Part shown: positions 1-6,948 of the stretch, one piece after another
How positions within the stretch are numbered: position 1 is the first letter of the stretch
Layout of the letters: every line of letters starts with the position of its first letter
Origin: JAGNZR01 sp051659505
GTDB lineage: Bacteria; Fusobacteriota; Fusobacteriia; Fusobacteriales; Fusobacteriaceae
Direction of reading: 5' to 3'
Assembly: GCA_051659505.1 (NCBI GenBank)
Contig: JBOFOQ010000059.1
Location: forward strand, 1 to 22,850
Length of the DNA: 22,850 nucleotides
Position numbers and translations under genes: made by a program
The notes under the pieces: generated by a model
Database searches by the model: none
The model's input: the letters and a program-made list of their open reading frames with translations, nothing else
What the model was told of the DNA's origin: nothing

Positions 1-147
1 CTAAGTATAATTAATTTACTGCCCCCATATTGAAGTAAAATTATTTATGAATAATAGAGTAAAAAATTATGTTAAAAACTAGCATATTGAATGAATTAAT
101 TTTTTTGAAAATTTGGGACAATTAAACTTGCAATTTAGCGTGAAAAA

Positions 148-420
148 ATGAAAAAAATATTAGTATTAACACTTTTAATCGGAAGTGTTGTAATGGCAAA
201 GGACGCTTGTTTTGATCAAGATTTAAAAAAAATTAAAGAGGTTTCAGCTGAAGCTAAAAAGTTAAAAAAAGAAACAGGAACAATGTCAAAAATCAAATAT
301 GCTAAAAAAATTGCTGACATAGCAGAATTAGGTGCTCATGTAAAAGAAAAGCATCCTAAAGAAATGAAAGGTGAAGCAAAGAAAGAAATAGAAAAAGCAA
401 TAAACGAATTTACTAAATAA
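148..420 (+). CDS. Small exported helical protein, unknown function
   Basis: A 90-residue protein of no family I recognise. Residues 1-17 form a typical signal peptide: two lysines, a hydrophobic stretch, then Val-Met-Ala before Lys-Asp. The mature part of about 73 residues is rich in Lys, Glu and Ala with almost no aromatics, and should be mostly helical. Its single cysteine (C21) is not in a lipobox, so it is probably a soluble periplasmic protein rather than a lipoprotein. It stands alone, with a strong terminator 25 bases after the stop. Unlike nearly all neighbours it lacks a clear Shine-Dalgarno sequence: the bases before the ATG are a weak GCGTG plus an A-run. I see no convincing promoter in bases 1-147. 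The reading frame looks real because of the signal peptide, codon use and terminator. Confidence 0.75.
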   Translation: MKKILVLTLLIGSVVMAKDACFDQDLKKIKEVSAEAKKLKKETGTMSKIKYAKKIADIAELGAHVKEKHPKEMKGEAKKEIEKAINEFTK

Positions 421-443
421 TTATAGAAATATAAATATCAAAT

Positions 444-479
444 AAAAAATTAGCTCTAGTTTTTAGAGCTAATTTTTTT
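444..479 (+). terminator. Rho-independent terminator after the small exported protein
   Basis: A perfect 13-bp stem (AAAAATTAGCTCT at 445-457 pairing with 465-477) with a 7-base loop runs into seven T residues. It closes the single-gene unit upstream and separates it from the butyrate operon. The A-run on the left would also let it work on the minus strand. Confidence 0.9.
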
Positions 480-558
480 ATATATTAGAAAATATTATTT
501 TTTATACGGTAGTTTTATAACTATATTTGATATAAAATTTTTTTACTTTCAAAATGAA

Positions 559-593
559 TATAAAATAAATAAAATTTCAATATTTATTTTATA
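559..593. repeat. AT-only perfect inverted repeat
   Basis: TATAAAATAAATA at 559-571 is exactly complementary to 581-593, with a 9-base loop (aaatttcaa). It sits 32 bases upstream of the predicted operon promoter. It could be a cruciform, a regulator site or chance in AT-rich DNA. There is no T-run after it, so it is not an obvious terminator. Confidence 0.5.
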
Positions 594-624
594 ATATTTG
601 GCACTATCAAAAAATTAAAACCAA

Positions 625-653
625 TTGACTTTTTAATATACATATGGTTAAAT
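625..653 (+). promoter_or_regulatory. Probable sigma70 promoter of the butyrate operon
   Basis: TTGACT at 625-630, a 17-base spacer and TTAAAT at 648-653. The -35 box and spacing are near-ideal and the -10 box is weaker. Transcription would start near 660 and give a leader of about 55 bases before the hydratase gene. It is the best candidate between the preceding terminator and the operon. Confidence 0.5.
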
Positions 654-714
654 AAAAGTATATAAAATTTAAATTATTTTATCTTGTCAGATGTTAAAAA
701 TGAGGAGGAAAATT

Positions 715-1122
715 ATGAAATTTTTAGAGTTAAAAATAGGCATGAGTGATTCTATAACAAAAACAATTACACCTAGAGATGTAGATTTATTTGCTGAGAT
801 TAGTATGGATAGAAATCCTGTACATTTAGATGAAGAATATGCATCTAAAACTATGTTTAAAAAAAGAATAGCACATGGAATATTAGTAACAGGACTAATA
901 TCAGCTGTTTTAGGAACTAGGCTTCCTGGTGAGGGAGCAATTTATATGGGACAAGAAATAAAATTTATGGCACCTGTATTTTTAGGTGATACAATTACAG
1001 CAAAAGTAGAAGTTATAGAATTAATTTCAGAAAAAAATAGAGTTGTTGTCAGTACAACTTGTACAAACCAAGATGGTAAAGTTGTAATATCAGGAAAAGC
1101 TACACTTTTACAAAAAAAATAA
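715..1122 (+). CDS. MaoC/PhaJ-type (R)-specific enoyl-CoA hydratase
   Basis: A 135-residue hot-dog-fold hydratase that should interconvert trans-2-enoyl-CoA and (R)-3-hydroxyacyl-CoA. The hydratase-2 motif is intact: M-D-R-N-P-V-H-L-D at residues 31-39 supplies the Asp32 and His37 that match the catalytic Asp/His pair of PhaJ. It is followed by a His-Gly-Ile-Leu segment and the Ile-Tyr-Met-Gly-Gln strand typical of PhaJ. Length is normal for PhaJ. An upstream in-frame ATG at 691 is possible, but AGGAGG at 703-708 lies 6 bases before the ATG at 715, which decides the start. It is the first gene of a seven-gene operon, 30 bases before an acyl-CoA dehydrogenase, so crotonyl-CoA is a plausible substrate. 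A broader MaoC-like thioester role cannot be excluded. Confidence 0.85.
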   Translation: MKFLELKIGMSDSITKTITPRDVDLFAEISMDRNPVHLDEEYASKTMFKKRIAHGILVTGLISAVLGTRLPGEGAIYMGQEIKFMAPVFLGDTITAKVEVIELISEKNRVVVSTTCTNQDGKVVISGKATLLQKK

Positions 1123-1152
1123 AATTTATATATTGATATTTAGGAGGAAAAA

Positions 1153-2298
1153 ATGGATTTTACATTAACAAAATCTCAAGAGTTATTTAAACAAATGATA
1201 ACTACATTTGCTGAAAAGGAAGTAAAACCTCTAGCTTCAGAAATTGATGAAGAAGAAAGATTCCCTACAGAAACTGTTGAAAAAATGTCAAAAACAGGAT
1301 TATTTGGAATAAATATTCCTACTCAGTATGGTGGAGCAGGTGGAGACCAAATAATGTACACCATGGCTGTGGAAGAATTATCAAAGGTTTGTGGAACAAC
1401 AGGAGTTATTTTATCAGCCCATGCTTCCCTTGGGGTTTCTCCAGTTTTAGAATTTGGAACTGAAGAACAAAAACAAAAGTATCTTCCAAAAATGGCTACA
1501 GGAGAATGGTTAGGAGCTTTTGGTTTAACAGAAGCTGGAGCAGGAACAGACGCTGCTGGACAACAAACTTTTGCAACATTTGATGAAGGAACTAATGAAT
1601 GGATATTAAACGGTTCTAAAATATTCATTACAAATGCAGGTTATGCACACGTTTATATAATATTTGCCATGACAGATAAATCACAAGGTTTAAAAGGAAT
1701 ATCAACATTTATAGTGGAAGACGGGACTAAAGGGTTCTCAATTGGAAAAAAAGAAAAAAAATTAGGAATAAGAGGTTCTTCAACATGTGAGTTAATATTT
1801 GATGATTGTAGAATTCCAAAGGAAAATCTTTTAGGTGCAGTGGGAAGAGGATTTAAAATTGCAATGATGACTCTAGATGGAGGAAGAATTGGAATAGCTG
1901 CTCAGGCTTTAGGAATTGCAGGAGGAGCATTAGAAGAAACAATAAAATATGTTGGTGAAAGAAAGCAATTTGGAAAACCTATTGGGAAATTCCAAAATAC
2001 TCAGTTCCAAATAGCAGATATGTTTGCTAAAGTAGACGCATCAAAATTATTAGTATATAGAGCAGCATGGAAAAAAATGAATAAACAACCGTATTCACTA
2101 GAAGCAGCTACAGCTAAACTTTTTGCAGCAGAAGCAGCAATGGACGTAACAGTAAAGGCAGTTCAGCTACACGGAGGATATGGATATACTAGAGAGTATC
2201 CTGTGGAAAGAATGATGAGAGATGCAAAAATAACTGAAATTTATGAAGGAACTTCAGAAGTTCAAAGAATGGTAATTTCAGCTAATATAATGAAATAA
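1153..2298 (+). CDS. bcd: Short-chain acyl-CoA (butyryl-CoA) dehydrogenase
   Basis: A 381-residue FAD-dependent acyl-CoA dehydrogenase of the size of bacterial butyryl-CoA dehydrogenases. The flavin-binding segment L-T-E-A-G-A-G-T-D is at 125-133, the Arg-Lys-Gln-Phe-Gly-Lys-Pro segment lies in the helical C-terminal domain, and the catalytic base is Glu365 in I-Y-E-G-T-S-E, the position used by short-chain family members. The start is set by AGGAGG before the ATG. It is followed 30 bases later by etfB and etfA. In anaerobes this arrangement usually means the Bcd-EtfAB complex, which reduces crotonyl-CoA with NADH while passing electrons to ferredoxin. Chain-length specificity is inferred from the operon, not from residues I can read. 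Confidence 0.92.
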   Translation: MDFTLTKSQELFKQMITTFAEKEVKPLASEIDEEERFPTETVEKMSKTGLFGINIPTQYGGAGGDQIMYTMAVEELSKVCGTTGVILSAHASLGVSPVLEFGTEEQKQKYLPKMATGEWLGAFGLTEAGAGTDAAGQQTFATFDEGTNEWILNGSKIFITNAGYAHVYIIFAMTDKSQGLKGISTFIVEDGTKGFSIGKKEKKLGIRGSSTCELIFDDCRIPKENLLGAVGRGFKIAMMTLDGGRIGIAAQALGIAGGALEETIKYVGERKQFGKPIGKFQNTQFQIADMFAKVDASKLLVYRAAWKKMNKQPYSLEAATAKLFAAEAAMDVTVKAVQLHGGYGYTREYPVERMMRDAKITEIYEGTSEVQRMVISANIMK

Positions 2299-2328
2299 AA
2301 ACTGGAATCTATTTAGGAGGAGTATAAT

Positions 2329-3111
2329 ATGAACATAGTAGTGTGTATGAAACAAGTTCCAGATACAACGGAAATAAAATTAGATCCAAAAACAGGAACT
2401 TTAATTAGAGAAGGAGTACCAAGTATAATTAATCCAGATGATAAAGCGGGGTTAGAAGAAGCATTAAAATTAAAAGATGAATACGGTGCACATATTACAG
2501 TTATTACCATGGGACCTCCTCAAGCTGATTTAGCACTTAGAGAAGCTATGGCTATGGGAGCAGATAGAGCAATATTATTAACAGATAGAAAGTTTGCAGG
2601 AGCAGATACTCTAGCAACTTCTCATGCAATATCAGCAGCAATTAAGGAATTAAAGTTTGATTTAATTATAGCAGGAAGACAAGCAATAGATGGAGATACA
2701 GCTCAAGTAGGACCACAAATTGCTGAGTTTTTAGATATACCTCAAGTTTCTTATGCAAAGGAAATTATTTATAATGGAAAAGATGCTTTTACAGTAAAAA
2801 GAGCAGTTGAAGATGGATATTATTTGCTAGAAATGCCAACTCCAGGACTAATAACTGTTCTTGCAGAAGCGAATAAACCAAGATATATGCATGTTGATGG
2901 AATTGTTAGTGTTTTTTCAAGAGAGGTTGAAATTTGGGATACAACAAAAATCACTGTTGATGAGACAAAACTAGGTTTAAAGGGATCACCTACAAAAGTA
3001 AGAAAATCTTTCACTAAGGGAGCTAAGCAAGCAGGAAAAATTCATGAAGCAGACCCTAAAGAAGCAGCAAGATTAATAGTGGATAAGCTTAAAGAAAAAT
3101 TTATTATTTAA
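2329..3111 (+). CDS. etfB: Electron transfer flavoprotein beta subunit
   Basis: A 260-residue EtfB. It opens with the usual M-N-I-V-V-C-M-K-Q-V-P-D-T and contains the I-N-P-D-D-K-A-G-L-E-E-A-L-K-L segment and the A-G-R-Q-A-I-D-G-D-T-A-Q-V-G-P core that binds the nucleotide or AMP/FAD at the subunit interface. AGGAGG stands 8 bases before the ATG. Located between the acyl-CoA dehydrogenase and etfA, it should form the EtfAB dimer that exchanges electrons with that dehydrogenase in the cytoplasm. The anaerobic gene order suggests the bifurcating class, in which the beta-subunit FAD reacts with NADH. This is inferred from context. Confidence 0.95.
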   Translation: MNIVVCMKQVPDTTEIKLDPKTGTLIREGVPSIINPDDKAGLEEALKLKDEYGAHITVITMGPPQADLALREAMAMGADRAILLTDRKFAGADTLATSHAISAAIKELKFDLIIAGRQAIDGDTAQVGPQIAEFLDIPQVSYAKEIIYNGKDAFTVKRAVEDGYYLLEMPTPGLITVLAEANKPRYMHVDGIVSVFSREVEIWDTTKITVDETKLGLKGSPTKVRKSFTKGAKQAGKIHEADPKEAARLIVDKLKEKFII

Positions 3112-3138
3112 AAATCTTAAAATAGGGAGATAGATACC

Positions 3139-4146
3139 ATGAACTTAAATGAATATAAAGGAGTGTTAGTTTTTGCTGAACAAAGAGAGCAGAAAATAGA
3201 AAATGTAGCTTTTGAATTAATTGGAAAAGCTTCAGAATTAGCAAAATCACTAAATGAAAAAGTAACAGCTGTTCTTCTAGGTAATAATATTAAAGATCTA
3301 GCTAAGGAATTAATAGAAAATGGTGCAGATAAAGTTATTATGATAGATGCCCCTGAACTTGAAAATTATGATACAGAAGCTTACACACAAGCTTTTGCAG
3401 CTATAATAAAATCTAATAAGCCAGAAATAGTTTTAATAGGAGCTACTACTTTAGGAAGAGATTTAGGACCAAGAATATCTTCTAGATTAGAAACTGGTTT
3501 AACTGCTGACTGTACTTCTCTTGAAATAGGAGAAGAAAAAGAACTTCTTATGACAAGACCAGCTTTTGGTGGAAATTTAATGGCAACAATAATATGTCCA
3601 GATCATAGACCACAAATGTCAACAGTAAGACCTGGTGTTATGAAAAAATTAGAAAAACAAGAAGGAAAAATAGGTGAAATAGAGAATTTTCCTTTAGTAT
3701 TTGACAAATCTAAATTCAAAGTTAAACTCTTAAAAATAGTAAAAGAGGAAAAAAAGAAAGTTGATATAACAGAATCTAACATTTTAGTTTCTGGAGGAAG
3801 AGGATTAGGAACAGAGGAAAATTTTGCCAAATTAGATGAATTAGCTTCAGAAATGAAAGCTATAGTTTCAGCTTCAAGAGCAGCTGTTGATGCTGGTTGG
3901 ATCTCACACGATAGACAAGTAGGACAAACTGGAAAAACAGTAAGACCAGAAGTTTATTTTGCATTTGGAATTTCAGGAGCTATTCAGCACATAGCTGGAA
4001 TGGAAGAATCTGAGTATATAATTGCAGTTAACAAAGATAAGTTTGCACCAATATTTTCAACTGCAGATTTAGGAATTGTAGCTGATGTTAATAAAGTTAT
4101 TCCAGAGATTATTCAAGAATTAAAAAAAGCAAAATTAGGAAAATAA
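3139..4146 (+). CDS. etfA: Electron transfer flavoprotein alpha subunit
   Basis: A 335-residue EtfA of normal length. The N-terminal half is the nucleotide-binding-like domain, with G-A-T-T-L-G-R-D-L-G-P-R around residues 100-111. The C-terminal half (about 215-335) is the FAD domain, with V-S-G-G-R-G-L-G, then S-A-S-R-A-A-V-D-A-G-W and Q-V-G-Q-T-G-K-T-V-R-P, then G-I-S-G-A-I-Q-H. There is no N-terminal ferredoxin extension, unlike some clostridial EtfA. It lies 27 bases after etfB with a modest GGGAG ribosome-binding site. It should pair with EtfB and carry the second flavin that shuttles electrons to butyryl-CoA dehydrogenase. Confidence 0.95.
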   Translation: MNLNEYKGVLVFAEQREQKIENVAFELIGKASELAKSLNEKVTAVLLGNNIKDLAKELIENGADKVIMIDAPELENYDTEAYTQAFAAIIKSNKPEIVLIGATTLGRDLGPRISSRLETGLTADCTSLEIGEEKELLMTRPAFGGNLMATIICPDHRPQMSTVRPGVMKKLEKQEGKIGEIENFPLVFDKSKFKVKLLKIVKEEKKKVDITESNILVSGGRGLGTEENFAKLDELASEMKAIVSASRAAVDAGWISHDRQVGQTGKTVRPEVYFAFGISGAIQHIAGMEESEYIIAVNKDKFAPIFSTADLGIVADVNKVIPEIIQELKKAKLGK

Positions 4147-4241
4147 GAATATAGCCTCATGATTGAAAACTGATTCGTTTTATAATGAAGAGAGTGCTAT
4201 CATGGGGTTTTTTAATAGATATTGATAGAGGGGGCATAGTA

Positions 4242-4895
4242 GTGGGAAAGGTTATATCATTAAAAGAAGCTGGAAAACACATAAAAAGTGGAATGTCAAT
4301 TATGATGGGTGGATTTATGCAAACAGGAGGTCCAAAAGATATAGTTGATGAAATGCTAAGAATTGAAATTAAAGATATAACTTTAATTGCTAATGACACA
4401 AGTTTTATGGATAGTGATAAGGGGAAATTAATAGTGAATAAAAGAGTAAAAAAAGCTATTGTTTCACATATTGGGTTAAATCCTGAAGCGGGAAGACAAA
4501 TGCGTGAAGGAGAGATAGAAATAGTACTAACTCCTCAAGGAACTTTAGCAGAAAAAATAAGAGCAGGCGGGGCAGGTCTTGGTGGAATTCTAACTCCAAC
4601 AGGAATAGGAACTATTGTTGAAGAAGGGAAACAGATAATAGAAGTCGAGGGAAATAAATTTATATTAGAAACAGCACTAAAGGCAGATTTAGCAATTATT
4701 TATGCTACAAAAGCTGATATTTATGGTAACTTATCTTTTCAAGGCTCTACAAGAAATTTTAATACTATAATGGCAACTGCAGCAGGTGTTGTAATTGTTG
4801 AAGTAGATGAAATTGTAGAGGGAGCACTAAATCCCAATGAAATTGTTATACCAGGAATATTTGTGGACTATATAGTTCAGGGGGGAAAGAATTAG
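4242..4895 (+). CDS. atoD: Acetate/butyrate-acetoacetate CoA-transferase, alpha subunit
   Basis: A class I CoA-transferase alpha subunit of 217 residues when started at the GTG codon. The GTG at 4242 is preceded by GAGGGGG with a 7-base gap and yields M-G-K-V-I-S-L-K-E-A, the normal beginning of AtoD/CtfA proteins. The in-frame ATG at 4185 would add 19 residues without a ribosome-binding site and unlike the family. The body shows M-M-G-G-F-M, L-T-P-Q-G-T-L-A-E-K-I-R-A-G-G-A-G and T-P-T-G-I-G-T as expected. The usual Gly-rich G-x-G-x-P after G-G-F is changed to Q-T-G-G-P. It sits 95 bases after etfA, the widest gap in the operon, which contains a lone TATAAT at 4181. Its stop is one base from the beta-subunit ATG. 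Confidence 0.88.
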   Translation: MGKVISLKEAGKHIKSGMSIMMGGFMQTGGPKDIVDEMLRIEIKDITLIANDTSFMDSDKGKLIVNKRVKKAIVSHIGLNPEAGRQMREGEIEIVLTPQGTLAEKIRAGGAGLGGILTPTGIGTIVEEGKQIIEVEGNKFILETALKADLAIIYATKADIYGNLSFQGSTRNFNTIMATAAGVVIVEVDEIVEGALNPNEIVIPGIFVDYIVQGGKN

Positions 4896-4896
4896 T

Positions 4897-5562
4897 ATGG
4901 AACTAACTAAAGAAGAGATAAGAGAAATAATAGCTAAAAGAGTAGCTAAAGAATTTAAAGATGGTGATGTAGTTAATTTAGGAATAGGTCTTCCCACTGA
5001 GGTTGCTGCTTATATTCCTAAAAGTATAAATGTAATATTACAATCAGAGAATGGACTTTTAGGAATGGGTCCAGTTCCTGCTAAAGGTGAGGAATCAAAT
5101 AAAGTAACTAATGCTGGTGGTGGATATGTTACTTTAGCAGAGGGAGGGTGTTTTTTTGACACAGCTACTTCCTTTGGTATAATAAGAGGTGGTCATGTAA
5201 ATGCAACGGTTTTAGGAGCTCTTCAAGTAGATGAAAAAGGAAATTTAGCTAACTGGATGGTGCCAGGAAAAATGATACCAGGAATGGGTGGAGCTATGGA
5301 CCTTGTAGTAGGTGCAAAAAAAGTTATTGTAGCTATGGAACATACAATGAAAGGTCAAGTTAAAATATTAAAAAATTGTAATCTTCCACTTACTGCAAAA
5401 GCACAAGTGAACATGATTGTTACAGAAAAAGGTGTTATGGAAGTAACTCCAGAGGGACTTTTACTAACAGAATTAAGTCCTCATTCTTCTATACTAGAAA
5501 TAGAACAATTTACAGATGCAAAACTTATAATTTCTAAAAATTTAAAAATTATGGGAGAATAA
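4897..5562 (+). CDS. atoA: Acetate/butyrate-acetoacetate CoA-transferase, beta subunit
   Basis: A 221-residue beta subunit that carries the catalytic glutamate in Q-S-E-N-G-L-L-G-M-G-P (near residue 51), the residue that forms the covalent CoA thioester in class I transferases. Other family marks are L-G-I-G-L-P-T-E at about 28-35, the long G-A-L-Q-V-D-E-K-G-N-L-A-N-W-M-V-P-G-K segment and A-M-E-H-T. Its ATG follows the alpha-subunit stop by one base and its GGGGGGAAAG ribosome-binding site lies inside the alpha gene, so the two are translationally coupled and should form an alpha/beta complex. The likely role is moving CoA between butyryl-CoA and acetate or acetoacetate. The exact acid pair cannot be read from sequence. 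Confidence 0.9.
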   Translation: MELTKEEIREIIAKRVAKEFKDGDVVNLGIGLPTEVAAYIPKSINVILQSENGLLGMGPVPAKGEESNKVTNAGGGYVTLAEGGCFFDTATSFGIIRGGHVNATVLGALQVDEKGNLANWMVPGKMIPGMGGAMDLVVGAKKVIVAMEHTMKGQVKILKNCNLPLTAKAQVNMIVTEKGVMEVTPEGLLLTELSPHSSILEIEQFTDAKLIISKNLKIMGE

Positions 5563-5598
5563 TATATTATTGTAATTTTTATTTATAAGGAGGTAAAA

Positions 5599-6804
5599 AT
5601 GAAAAAAGTATTTATTATATCAGCAAAAAGAACAGCAGTGGGATCATTTTTAGGAAGTTTAAGTAAAGTTTCTCCAGTAGACTTAGGTGCTGCTCTTGTT
5701 AAAAATATATTTGAGGAAACAGGAGTTAACCCTTCTACTATTGATGAAGTTATAGTTGGAAACGTTCTAAGTGCAGGGCAAAAACAGGGAGTAGGAAGAC
5801 AAGTATCAATTAATTCTGGAATACCTGTAGAAGTTCCAGGATACTCAGTTAATATTCTTTGTGGTAGTGGAATGAAATCAGTAATGCTAGCTGCAAATGA
5901 TATTAAATTAGGAGAAGCAGAATTAGTATTTGCAGGTGGAATTGAATCAATGTCTTTAGCACCTTACTTACAAAATAATATAAGAACTGGAAATAAAATG
6001 GGAGAAGTGTCTTTAAAAGATCATATTATTGTAGATGGTTTAACAGATGCTTTCACAGGAATACATATGGGAATTACTGCTGAAAATATAGCAACAAAAT
6101 ATAATATCTCAAGAGAAGAACAGGATAAATTTGCTGCTGACTCACAAAAGAAAGCAATAGCAGCTATAGATTCTGGGAAGTTTAAAGATGAAATTGTTCC
6201 TTTAGAAGTAAAAATAGGAAAAGAAACAGTTATGTTTTCACAAGATGAGTATCCTAACAGAAAAACAAATTTAGAGAAGTTAGGTGGGCTTAGACCTGCA
6301 TTTAAAAAAGATGGTACAGTTACAGCAGGAAATGCTTCAGGTGTTAATGATGGAGCAGCTATTATCTTATTAGCTTCAGAAGAAGCAGTGAAAAAATATA
6401 ATTTAAAACCACTTGCAGAAGTAGTGGGATATGCTCAAGGAGGAGTTGCTCCTGAAGTAATGGGACTTGGTCCAGTTCCAGCTATTGATAAAGTTTTAAA
6501 GAAAATAGGAATGTCTTTAAATGATATGGATTTAATAGAATTAAATGAAGCTTTTGCTGCACAAAGTTTAGGTGTTGTAAAAGAATTAGCAAAAATGAAT
6601 AATATTACAGAGGAATCAATTTTAGAAAAGACAAATGTCAATGGTGGAGCAATAGCATTAGGGCATCCTATTGGAGCTTCAGGAGCAAGAATAATTGTTA
6701 CACTTATCCATGAAATGAAGAAAAGAAATTCTAAATATGGATTAGGTTCTCTTTGTATAGGTGGAGGAATGGGGACATCTATTGTTCTTAAAAATATTAA
6801 ATAA
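5599..6804 (+). CDS. Acetyl-CoA C-acetyltransferase (thiolase)
   Basis: A 401-residue thiolase II of standard length. The nucleophilic Cys88 is in N-I-L-C-G-S-G-M, His356 is in A-L-G-H-P-I-G-A-S-G, and the second active-site Cys386 is in S-L-C-I-G-G-G-M-G, so all catalytic residues are present. AAGGAGG precedes the ATG. It is the last gene of the operon and ends just before a strong terminator. Condensing two acetyl-CoA to acetoacetyl-CoA would feed the C4 pathway. Alternatively, with the CoA-transferase just upstream, it could work in the degradative direction on acetoacetate. The operon supports either direction. Confidence 0.93.
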   Translation: MKKVFIISAKRTAVGSFLGSLSKVSPVDLGAALVKNIFEETGVNPSTIDEVIVGNVLSAGQKQGVGRQVSINSGIPVEVPGYSVNILCGSGMKSVMLAANDIKLGEAELVFAGGIESMSLAPYLQNNIRTGNKMGEVSLKDHIIVDGLTDAFTGIHMGITAENIATKYNISREEQDKFAADSQKKAIAAIDSGKFKDEIVPLEVKIGKETVMFSQDEYPNRKTNLEKLGGLRPAFKKDGTVTAGNASGVNDGAAIILLASEEAVKKYNLKPLAEVVGYAQGGVAPEVMGLGPVPAIDKVLKKIGMSLNDMDLIELNEAFAAQSLGVVKELAKMNNITEESILEKTNVNGGAIALGHPIGASGARIIVTLIHEMKKRNSKYGLGSLCIGGGMGTSIVLKNIK

Positions 6805-6824
6805 TAAAACTAATAAAAGAATAC

Positions 6825-6855
6825 AAAAATGAGGTGTGAATACACCTCATTTTTT
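6825..6855 (+). terminator. Rho-independent terminator of the butyrate operon
   Basis: A perfect 13-bp stem (AAAAATGAGGTGT at 6825-6837 with its complement at 6842-6854) and a GAAT tetraloop, ending in six T residues. It separates the thiolase from the next transcription unit. Confidence 0.95.
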
Positions 6856-6878
6856 GCATTATCTAAAAAAATAAACTG

Positions 6879-6907
6879 TTGTTAAAAAAATAAAAATAAC
6901 TTATAAT
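6879..6907 (+). promoter_or_regulatory. Sigma70 promoter of the MORN-repeat gene
   Basis: TTGTTA at 6879-6884, a 17-base A-rich spacer and a perfect TATAAT at 6902-6907. Transcription would start near 6914, about 35 bases before the chosen start codon. It lies directly after the terminator, so the next gene begins a new unit. Confidence 0.75.
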
Positions 6908-6948
6908 AATACTATTGAAATATAAAAAGTTATATGGGAGTAGTAGGT

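Noticed and set aside
100..147. Possible end of an insertion sequence before the first gene
   Set aside because: The text resembles inverted-repeat ends of IS30-like elements only vaguely, and no matching repeat or target duplication is visible in the window.
1323..1628. A 101-codon minus-strand frame inside the acyl-CoA dehydrogenase
   Set aside because: It is antisense to a perfectly conserved enzyme, is rich in Pro and Ser from antisense codons, and lacks a ribosome-binding site.
4185..4241. Longer CoA-transferase alpha subunit starting at the ATG
   Set aside because: No ribosome-binding site, and the added residues do not fit the family; the GTG at 4242 has a strong site.
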